Below are positions 1 to 4,132 of a stretch of DNA of 5,071 bases, one piece after another. The notes beneath the pieces were generated by a model, which had not been told where the DNA came from, made no database searches, and worked only from the letters and a program-made list of their open reading frames with translations. The translations under genes and the position numbers were made by a program. Numbering within the stretch: the first letter of the stretch is position 1; the number at the start of each line of letters is the position of its first letter. The stretch is taken from positions 1 to 5,071 of the forward strand of contig QQUD01000387.1 of NCBI GenBank assembly GCA_008501785.1. The letters are read 5' to 3'. This DNA is from Chloroflexota bacterium. Its GTDB lineage: Bacteria > Chloroflexota > Anaerolineae > Promineifilales > Promineifilaceae.

Positions 1-171
1 ATAAATGTCCAAGGTTGGTTCAAATCGGTGCATTTTTTGTAACATACTGGTTACTTAGGCAGGTTTCAAATGCAATTTGTTGGCAATTTGTGAGGTAGTT
101 GCCTTATTATGCTCATTACATAATTGAAATATTATTTTTAAATAATCTTGTACACTTTCGGTAAAAATCAT
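1..171 (-). pseudogene. DtxR/MntR-family metal-dependent repressor, 3'-truncated by the window edge and interrupted by an in-frame TAA
   Basis: Reading the minus strand from the ATG at 171-169 gives a stretch that starts MIFTESVQDYLKIIFQL and continues through TTSQIANKLHLKPA, then a TAA stop at 57-55, then VTSMLQKMHRFEPTLDIY up to the window edge. This matches the N-terminal winged helix-turn-helix of DtxR/MntR repressors: a TES-x2-YL-x2-I start, an S/T-x2-IA-x2-L helix, and a PAS-VT-x-ML recognition helix. The stop lies exactly where the family usually has Ser (a TCA to TAA change would do it). Members of this family bind Mn2+ or Fe2+ and repress metal-uptake genes. The reading frame stays open on both sides of the stop, so this is either a recent nonsense mutation or a base-calling error. 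No Shine-Dalgarno sequence is visible before the ATG, but a strong promoter and two operator-like palindromes precede it. The metal-binding and dimerisation parts would lie beyond the left edge. The family call is firm; the pseudogene status is less so. Confidence 0.72.
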
Positions 172-197
172 TGATGTAGTCTTGTAAAAAATAAAAA

Positions 198-211
198 TTA
201 GATATGACTAA
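198..211. promoter_or_regulatory. Operator-like palindrome TTAG-N6-CTAA, start-proximal site
   Basis: TTAGATATGACTAA lies directly downstream of the -10 box and covers the predicted transcription start. The outer arms TTAG and CTAA are separated by six bases. Known operators of DtxR-family repressors (IdeR, SirR and relatives) have TTAGG...CCTAA-type arms, so a bound repressor here would block transcription of its own gene. The role is inferred from position and arm sequence. Confidence 0.5.
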
Positions 212-240
212 ACTATAACAGTGATAATCGATGATGTCAA
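212..240 (-). promoter_or_regulatory. Sigma70-type promoter of the DtxR-like gene
   Basis: On the minus strand a perfect -35 box TTGACA (240-235) is followed by a 17-bp spacer and a TATAGT -10 box (217-212, five of six consensus bases). The predicted start of transcription is near 205, giving a leader of about 35 nt before the ATG at 171. Spacing and orientation fit the repressor gene, and no other downstream minus-strand gene is visible. Confidence 0.7.
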
Positions 241-246
241 TAAAGT

Positions 247-260
247 TTAGATTTATCTAA
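247..260. promoter_or_regulatory. Operator-like palindrome TTAG-N6-CTAA, upstream site
   Basis: TTAGATTTATCTAA has perfect six-base arms (TTAGAT and ATCTAA) around a two-base centre. It lies 6 bp upstream of the -35 box of the DtxR-like gene. Extended to 16 bp and read in opposite orientations, this site and the one at 198-211 share 13 of 16 positions. The pair therefore flanks the promoter, with centres about 49 bp apart, which suggests cooperative or looping autoregulation. Confidence 0.5.
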
Positions 261-268
261 TAATAATT

Positions 269-284
269 AAAAGGTGAGCCTTTT
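269..284 (-). terminator. Small hairpin AAAAGG/CCTTTT, possible weak terminator
   Basis: A six-base-pair stem with a four-base loop sits between the strong terminator of the small gene and the repressor promoter. On the minus strand it is followed by AATTATTATT, which is only a weak U-tract. It may be a back-up terminator insulating the repressor promoter from upstream transcription, or it may have no function. Confidence 0.22.
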
Positions 285-312
285 GGAGAAGGTTGGAGGA
301 ATTTGGAAACAC

Positions 313-343
313 AAAAAAAAGACGGCCATAAAATGACCGCCTT
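313..343 (-). terminator. Rho-independent terminator of the 67-residue protein gene
   Basis: On the minus strand, starting 29 nt after the stop codon of the small gene, AAGGCGGTCA pairs with TGGCCGTCTT across a five-base loop. The ten pairs include two G-U wobbles. The stem runs into six further T residues. Stem length, tight loop and T-tract make this a textbook intrinsic terminator. Confidence 0.8.
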
Positions 344-372
344 GAGCTTTTTCCCAGATGATGTGTTTGATT

Positions 373-576
373 TTATGCTGATTGACGCAATACTGAAACT
401 TTATCCCATTTAAAACCGACATAACCGTAGGTTTCAATGGTTTGGCTGGCTACTAGTTTCTTTGCCTCTCTCTCGTTCTTAGCAATAATGGTTGCACCTA
501 ACCCGATTTTGCCACTATATCGACCATCGGGATATTTCGCCAGGTAACTTCCACTAACGCGGTAAACATTATTCAT
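373..576 (-). CDS. Hypothetical 67-residue protein
   Basis: I do not recognise this protein with certainty. The chosen start is the ATG at 576-574 (MNNVYRVSGSYLAKY...), because a good Shine-Dalgarno sequence stands just before it. An in-frame ATG at 612 would add 12 residues but would place that ribosome-binding site inside the gene. The protein is small and basic, with no signal peptide or membrane segment. It shows a short beta-strand pattern (YRVSGSYLAKYPDG), a strand or helix around TIIAKNEREAKKLV, and a final WDKVSVLR strand. This order (Y-x-V-x-G-x-Y, then A-x-NE-x-EA, then a closing V-x-V strand) loosely recalls the small L18a/LX ribosomal-protein-like fold, but the similarity is by eye only. 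It is a single gene with its own terminator, downstream of which lies the repressor promoter on the same strand. A TATATA-rich stretch at 591-600 could be its -10 region, but no -35 box is clear. Confidence 0.65.
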   Translation of the reverse strand: MNNVYRVSGSYLAKYPDGRYSGKIGLGATIIAKNEREAKKLVASQTIETYGYVGFKWDKVSVLRQSA

Positions 577-580
577 CACA

Positions 581-587
581 TCACCTC
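581..587 (-). promoter_or_regulatory. Ribosome-binding site fixing the start at 576
   Basis: GAGGTGA on the minus strand lies 4 nt before the ATG at 576 (7 nt if GAGG alone is the pairing core). It decides for the shorter 67-residue product over the ATG at 612. Confidence 0.65.
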
Positions 588-612
588 TTTTATATATAAT
601 TTTCCAACACAA

Positions 613-1107
613 CGCTAGAGATTTGACAGGAGGAACTTCAAGTGTGGCTATGCAAGTTTGGGGAATTGGCTTGAAATAATCAACAAGTATGCTGCACTCC
701 TGGTATCAACTTTTACTTTAAACTAACTGTGCATTTCGCACAAGGGTCATAGGAGGGAAGTACTAAAAGATACAATATATGGACCGAATTAGTTTGTAAA
801 CTATACAAAGTGTACATATTGAGTATACTTGTTGATTCCTGTTTCCAATAATATTATACCATTATAGTTTCTGGTTAATAGAATAAAAATAGAGGTTCCT
901 TATCGAACTTTTAATTGGAGCTAATGTAAATATTCTTGTGCATCAGGAAATGAAACAAGGTAGGATAAGAAAGGGTGTTCGTGTAGATAGTATTGCTACT
1001 TGAGAATATTTTTTACTGACTGGAAACAGTTTAGGATACTTTACAACTATCACGATTAGACGTATCATGATATAGGTGATTATCCTAAAGCGTTTGGCTT
1101 AACTAAG
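613..1107. other. AT-rich interval without an intact gene
   Basis: About 495 bp contain no complete reading frame and no RNA gene that I can recognise. What can be seen is an imperfect inverted repeat at 808-830, a weak plus-strand promoter candidate (TTGATT at 832-837, 17 bp, TATACC at 855-860), and a TGTGC/GCACA hairpin at 728-742. A nine-base inverted repeat TTTAGGATA/TATCCTAAA lies at 1030-1038 and 1081-1089, and a ten-base palindrome TATCATGATA at 1063-1072. Plus-strand frames from 893 to 1107 look mildly protein-like once a TGA at 1001 and one frameshift near 1060 are ignored, so part of the interval may be a decayed gene. Confidence 0.5.
808..830. repeat. Imperfect inverted repeat AAGTGTAC / GTATACTT
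   Basis: Eight-base arms match at seven of eight positions when one is reverse-complemented, with a seven-base spacer. The repeat immediately precedes the weak plus-strand promoter candidate at 832-860. It could be an operator for a transcript leading towards the acetyltransferase genes, but in AT-rich DNA such a repeat may arise by chance. Confidence 0.3.
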
Positions 1108-1617
1108 ATGCTGTTTGAAAGATTACTGATGGTTGATAGTAAAAAAATTTGGCATGAAGAGGGTTTGCGAATACGGCCGTTTCAATCAACCGATCAAGTC
1201 GCTGTCAAGCATCTGATTTTGACGGGACTGGTAGAACATTGGGGATTTCTTGATACAACACTCAACCCAGATTTAGACGACATTTCTACCGCTTATCGTG
1301 ATGGCATCTTTCTTGTTGCAGTAGCTGGGAATCCAGCAGAAGCTGGCAATCAAATTGTAGGAACGGGTGCGCTTATTCCTGAAGATGAGGGGTTGATTCG
1401 AATCGTGCGTATGTCTGTTGACAAGAATTTTCGACGTAAGGGCATTGGTCGTAGAATATTGTCAGAATTGTGTGATATTGCTAAAAAATGTGGATATAAG
1501 CAAATTGCTTTGGAAACAACAGAGACCTGGGAAGAAGCCATTCATTTTTATCAACAAAATGGGTTCCAGATGAGAGGGAACCGAGATGGTGATATGCATT
1601 TCTTGCTTGATATTTGA
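1108..1617 (+). CDS. GNAT-family N-acetyltransferase
   Basis: The 169-residue product is a single-domain GNAT acetyltransferase, which transfers an acetyl group from acetyl-CoA to an amine; the substrate cannot be told from sequence. The fold starts at LRIRPF (residues 20-25). Motif A is seen as IVRMSVDKNFRRKGIG (99-114), with the acetyl-CoA pyrophosphate loop R-R-K-G-I-G at 109-114. Motif B contains EAIHFYQQNGF (143-153), the usual FY-x3-GF near the C-terminus. Neither ATG at 1108 nor the in-frame ATG at 1129 (MVDSKK) has a convincing Shine-Dalgarno sequence. The later one would remove seven residues that lie outside the fold. A second GNAT gene follows 63 nt downstream on the same strand. 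ACGGCCGT occurs inside the gene at 1173-1180, in codons for Arg-Pro. Confidence 0.87.
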   Translation: MLFERLLMVDSKKIWHEEGLRIRPFQSTDQVAVKHLILTGLVEHWGFLDTTLNPDLDDISTAYRDGIFLVAVAGNPAEAGNQIVGTGALIPEDEGLIRIVRMSVDKNFRRKGIGRRILSELCDIAKKCGYKQIALETTETWEEAIHFYQQNGFQMRGNRDGDMHFLLDI

Positions 1618-1680
1618 CAATAGCACAGAATAACTATCTTAAAAATTTACAAGAAATCTGAGTTTGCATAAGATATAAAC

Positions 1681-2178
1681 ATGGTTAACCAATTATTTTC
1701 GCCACATTCAATTCGGCGAGAAAAATTTAGTATCAGTACTGACTTTGAAAAATTAGACGCGCATATTGTGCATGATTATTTGTGCAATCGTTCTTATTGG
1801 GCTAAGGGAGTACCGTTTGATCAAGTGTTGCGATCTATGCAATACTCTTTTTGTTTTGGCGTGTATGCTGAGGAAGGCAATGAAGACAAACAAATTGGGT
1901 TTGCTCGCGTCATGAGTGATTTTACAACCTTTGCTTATCTTGCGGATGTCTTTATCTTAGAATCATATCGTGGGCAAGGGTTGGGTAAGTGGTTGGTTGA
2001 ATACATATTGTCTTATCCAGAATTGCAAAATCTACGTAGGTGGACATTAAATACGCATGATGCACACAGCTTATATACACGATTTGGCTTTAAACAAATC
2101 CCAAATCCCGAAACTTCTCTTATTTTTCGCCCTTCTCAAAATAAGCATTTAAACATTTCTGATAAAATTCATGGATAA
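1681..2178 (+). CDS. GNAT-family N-acetyltransferase (second, distinct subfamily)
   Basis: The 165-residue product belongs to a widespread bacterial GNAT group with a typical N-terminal SYWAKGVP segment (residues 38-45) and SFCFGVY (56-62). The acetyl-CoA binding motif is ADVFILESYRGQGLGKWLVE (88-107), with R-G-Q-G-L-G at 97-102. It is followed by LRRWTLNTHDAHSLYTRFGF (118-137). The natural substrate of this group is not known to me. The fold ends near residue 150 (LIFRP), so the last 15 residues are a short polar tail. It shares only general GNAT motifs with the upstream acetyltransferase, so the pair is not a recent duplication. No Shine-Dalgarno sequence precedes the ATG, but the next reasonable start would cut into the fold. 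Confidence 0.88.
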   Translation: MVNQLFSPHSIRREKFSISTDFEKLDAHIVHDYLCNRSYWAKGVPFDQVLRSMQYSFCFGVYAEEGNEDKQIGFARVMSDFTTFAYLADVFILESYRGQGLGKWLVEYILSYPELQNLRRWTLNTHDAHSLYTRFGFKQIPNPETSLIFRPSQNKHLNISDKIHG

Positions 2179-2201
2179 TTAGATGGAAACAAGATGTAAG
2201 T

Positions 2202-2213
2202 AAATGATCATTT
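2202..2213. promoter_or_regulatory. Perfect 12-bp palindrome AAATGATCATTT upstream of gntK
   Basis: This exact palindrome lies 52 nt before the gntK start, in the 87-nt gap after the second acetyltransferase. The position would suit an operator. It does not match the known GntR operator of enteric bacteria (ATGTTACC-type arms). No promoter boxes are clear around it. Confidence 0.3.
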
Positions 2214-2251
2214 CTAAGGTTGAAAATGGTAGAGTGCCGAATCAAAACGGC

Positions 2252-2256
2252 AGGAG
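2252..2256 (+). promoter_or_regulatory. Shine-Dalgarno sequence of gntK
   Basis: AGGAG stands 9 nt before the ATG at 2266 and supports that start. It is one of only three clear ribosome-binding sites in the window. Confidence 0.65.
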
Positions 2257-2265
2257 TGAATAAGC

Positions 2266-2769
2266 ATGGTCATAGTTATGATGGGTGTGGATGGCTCAGG
2301 AAAAACAACAGTGGGCAAACTGTTAGCTGAAGCGATGGGATGCCATTTTTATGATGGTGATGATTTTCATCCACCAGAAAATGTTGAAAAAATCGGAAAT
2401 GGTGTTCCGCTTGATGATGTTGATAGCCGTCTCTGGTTGTCTTCGCTGCGAAACCTGATTGAAAAACATGTTCAGAAAGGATGTCAGGCGGTTATTGCTT
2501 GTTCGGCCTTGAAAAAAGATTACCGTGCCCAGCTGGCAGGCGGGTTGACTGGTGTTGAATTTGTTTATTTAAATGGCAGCTATGATTCTATTTGGTCGCG
2601 ATTAAGACGTCGTCGGAATTTTTTAGCAAGACCGGAAGTTTTACAGCACCAGATTGATGCACTTGAGGTTCCCGCGAATGGGCTTACTGTAAATATTCTG
2701 GACGAGCCACCTGAAATAGTGAGTACAATTGTTTCTGCATTAAACATTGCCGGTTCGATGCCCATGTAA
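2266..2769 (+). CDS. gntK: Gluconokinase, thermoresistant GntK type
   Basis: The 167-residue product matches the usual length of the single-domain GntK family, cytosolic P-loop kinases that phosphorylate D-gluconate with ATP to 6-phosphogluconate for the pentose phosphate or Entner-Doudoroff route. The Walker A loop is GVDGSGKT (residues 7-14). The gluconate-side motif DGDDFHP is at 30-36, PLDDVDSRLWL at 48-58, and CSALKKDYRAQL at 79-90. The segment RRNFLARPEVLQHQIDALEVP (116-136) corresponds to the family's R-x-GHF...LL-x-SQ...LE-x-P element, but the usual Gly-His is Arg-Asn here (117-118). The start is set by AGGAG upstream. The methyltransferase gene follows after 12 nt and is probably co-transcribed. 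No gluconate permease or edd/eda gene is visible nearby. The family call is firm; activity is likely but the altered motif leaves some doubt. Confidence 0.88.
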   Translation: MVIVMMGVDGSGKTTVGKLLAEAMGCHFYDGDDFHPPENVEKIGNGVPLDDVDSRLWLSSLRNLIEKHVQKGCQAVIACSALKKDYRAQLAGGLTGVEFVYLNGSYDSIWSRLRRRRNFLARPEVLQHQIDALEVPANGLTVNILDEPPEIVSTIVSALNIAGSMPM

Positions 2770-2781
2770 CGGCCGTTTTCT

Positions 2782-3429
2782 ATGCTCCATTACCACATCC
2801 GACAATGCACCAATCCTGTTTGCCGATTTCGATTTCCTGCAGCGGATAATGACAACCGTGCCAATCAATGTCCGCATTGTCACTTTGAAACTGATTTAAT
2901 TTCATACCCCAGCCAAGCATCTCTTGCGATTCTGTCCCAAATAGCCGAAAGCGAGCTTCATTTGGAGCTGATGCTCGACAATATTCGAAGTGTTTACAAT
3001 GTGGGTGCGATGCTGCGCACGGCAGATGGCGTTGGTGCTGCGCATGTTCACTTATGTGGTATCACGGCTCCCCCCACGCATCCCAAGATTGTAAAAACGG
3101 CCTTGGGTGCTGAAATTCAACTCCCGTGGACACAGTGGCGAAATGGTGTCGATACGGCCGTTTCTCTGCAAAAACAAAATTATCAACTTTGGGCACTTGA
3201 AGCGACGGCAGATGCAGAGCCTTTGTATTCGGCCGTTATCACCCAACCAGAACGCCCCATCCTCTTTGTCGCAGGCAATGAAAAAGTAGGTGTCGATCCA
3301 GGCATCCTTGACCTGTGTGATCGCGTATTATGTTTGCCTATGCATGGCCACAAAGAATCATTGAACGTGTCTGTGGCATTTGGCATTGCCCTTTACCATA
3401 TCCGATTTGGGATGCAGATTTCAAATTGA
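2782..3429 (+). CDS. SpoU/TrmH-family RNA 2'-O-methyltransferase with N-terminal zinc ribbon
   Basis: The 215-residue product has two parts. Residues 1-37 form a probable zinc ribbon with Cys9, Cys14, Cys30 and Cys33 (C-x4-C-x15-C-x2-C). Residues about 60-212 are a SPOUT (alpha/beta knot) methyltransferase that uses S-adenosylmethionine to methylate a ribose 2'-OH in tRNA or rRNA. Motif 1 is LDNIRSVYNVGAMLRTADGV (65-84) with the catalytic-type Arg79. Motif 2 is FVAGNEKVGVD (162-172). Motif 3 is LPMHGHKESLNVSVAFGIAL (185-204), which forms the SAM-binding knot. The target nucleotide cannot be deduced. The gene starts 12 nt after gntK without a Shine-Dalgarno sequence, so translational coupling is plausible. 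The palindrome ACGGCCGT fills most of that gap (2769-2776) and occurs again inside the gene at 3154-3161. A hexamer-repeat hairpin begins 12 nt after the stop. Confidence 0.88.
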   Translation: MLHYHIRQCTNPVCRFRFPAADNDNRANQCPHCHFETDLISYPSQASLAILSQIAESELHLELMLDNIRSVYNVGAMLRTADGVGAAHVHLCGITAPPTHPKIVKTALGAEIQLPWTQWRNGVDTAVSLQKQNYQLWALEATADAEPLYSAVITQPERPILFVAGNEKVGVDPGILDLCDRVLCLPMHGHKESLNVSVAFGIALYHIRFGMQISN

Positions 3430-3441
3430 AACCGGACTGCC

Positions 3442-3517
3442 TATTCGTGATCGTTTTCGTAATCGTAATCGGTTTTATTATCGATCACGATCACGAAAAC
3501 GATCACGATTACGAGCA
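3442..3517. repeat. Inverted repeat built from CGANNA hexamers (large hairpin)
   Basis: The right arm is six head-to-tail hexamers from 3482 to 3517: CGATCA, CGATCA, CGAAAA, CGATCA, CGATTA, CGAGCA. The left arm is five such hexamers on the minus strand from 3471 down to 3442: CGATTA, CGATTA, CGAAAA, CGATCA, CGAATA. Positions three and four are the same in both arms, so the arms look like inverted copies of one array. They pair over 26 bp (3446-3471 with 3482-3507) with only two mismatches around a 10-nt loop. The mismatches are A-C in a plus-strand transcript and G-U in a minus-strand one. The element lies between the methyltransferase and ogt genes and may act as a 3'-end stabiliser or terminator, although no T-tract follows. 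No intact protein gene is involved. Confidence 0.85.
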
Positions 3518-3580
3518 TAGTTCAGCGTCATCTGCGTTAATAGGTGTCCCATTTCTTTTTTGGGAATAACTTTAATGATT

Positions 3581-3586
3581 AGGTGA
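3581..3586 (+). promoter_or_regulatory. Shine-Dalgarno sequence of ogt
   Basis: AGGTGA stands 6 nt before the ATG at 3593 and supports this start over the in-frame Met at residue 13. Confidence 0.6.
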
Positions 3587-3592
3587 AAGAAA

Positions 3593-4129
3593 ATGAGCAA
3601 ACGATTTTCTATTGAAAAAGAGGTTTGGATGGGTGTGTTAGCTGATACACCTGTAGGCGATATTTGGATGGCTTGTTCATTAGATGGGGTGGTTGCGGTC
3701 AATTTGTGGGGGGAGCGGGCGCGTTTTGAAGCTCAGGTGAAGCGGTTGACAGGGAAAGATGCTTTATTTGAGCCGGAAAAAGTAACGGCCGTTCTCGGTC
3801 AAATCCAAGCCTACTTCCAAAAAGAACGAACAGTATTTGATTTTCCAATTGATTGGACCGTTATGACCCAGTTTCAGGAAACTGCCATGCGGGCAGTTTG
3901 TGAAGTGAGATACGGCCGTTACGTCACCTACAAGGAAATTGCCGCACGCATTGGCAAACCAAAAGCTATACGCGCTGTCGGGCGGGCCAACGCGACCAAT
4001 CCGATGCCAATCATTGTGCCTTGCCATCGCATTTTAGGGTCGGATGGCAAGCTTCACGGCTTTTCTGCACCGGGTGGTTTAGAAACGAAAGCATGGCTGC
4101 TCAAGCATGAGGGTAGCTGGTTACTGTAA
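3593..4129 (+). CDS. ogt: Methylated-DNA--[protein]-cysteine S-methyltransferase (O6-alkylguanine-DNA alkyltransferase)
   Basis: The 178-residue product is a complete Ogt/MGMT protein. It repairs O6-methylguanine in DNA by moving the alkyl group to its own cysteine in a single, suicidal reaction. The N-terminal ribonuclease-H-like domain covers about residues 11-85 and the DNA-binding, active-site domain about 92-176. The active site is IVPCHR (141-146) with acceptor Cys144 and His145. The helix-turn-helix includes VTYKEIAARIGKPKAIRAVG (111-130), with Tyr113 and the arginine finger Arg127. Asn136 (in NATNP) and Glu173 (in KHEG) complete the known Cys-His-Glu and Asn network. There is no AdaA domain, so it is a pure repair enzyme rather than a regulator. 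It has its own ribosome-binding site and is separated from the upstream genes by the hexamer hairpin. ACGGCCGT occurs at 3785 and 3912. Its stop lies 3 nt from the stop of the convergent gene. Confidence 0.93.
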   Translation: MSKRFSIEKEVWMGVLADTPVGDIWMACSLDGVVAVNLWGERARFEAQVKRLTGKDALFEPEKVTAVLGQIQAYFQKERTVFDFPIDWTVMTQFQETAMRAVCEVRYGRYVTYKEIAARIGKPKAIRAVGRANATNPMPIIVPCHRILGSDGKLHGFSAPGGLETKAWLLKHEGSWLL

Positions 4130-4132
4130 TCT

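Noticed and set aside
577..612. Upstream ATG adding 12 residues to the small minus-strand protein
   Set aside because: The clear GAGGTGA ribosome-binding site lies inside this extension and serves the ATG at 576.
1030..1089. Insertion-sequence ends at TTTAGGATA/TATCCTAAA
   Set aside because: The arms are nine bases and enclose only 42 bp with no transposase; such repeats are not rare in AT-rich DNA, and no target-site duplication is seen.
1108..2178. Tandem duplication of one acetyltransferase gene
   Set aside because: The two proteins share only the general GNAT motifs and differ in every flanking signature, so they are separate subfamilies.
3442..3517. CRISPR array
   Set aside because: The repeats are six bases long without spacers and are arranged as an inverted pair.
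3547..3565. TCCCA/TGGGA hairpin before ogt as a terminator
   Set aside because: The stem is only five pairs, the T-tract is in the loop, and nothing follows that would make a terminator.
3330..3569. Plus-strand open frame ending in a DHDHENDHDYEH run
   Set aside because: It overlaps the 3' end of the methyltransferase gene out of frame, and its odd repeat is just the CGANNA hexamer array translated.
3478..3702. Minus-strand open frame ending in RNRDRFRDRDR
   Set aside because: It is antisense to the start of ogt, and its Arg/Asp run is again the hexamer array read on the other strand.
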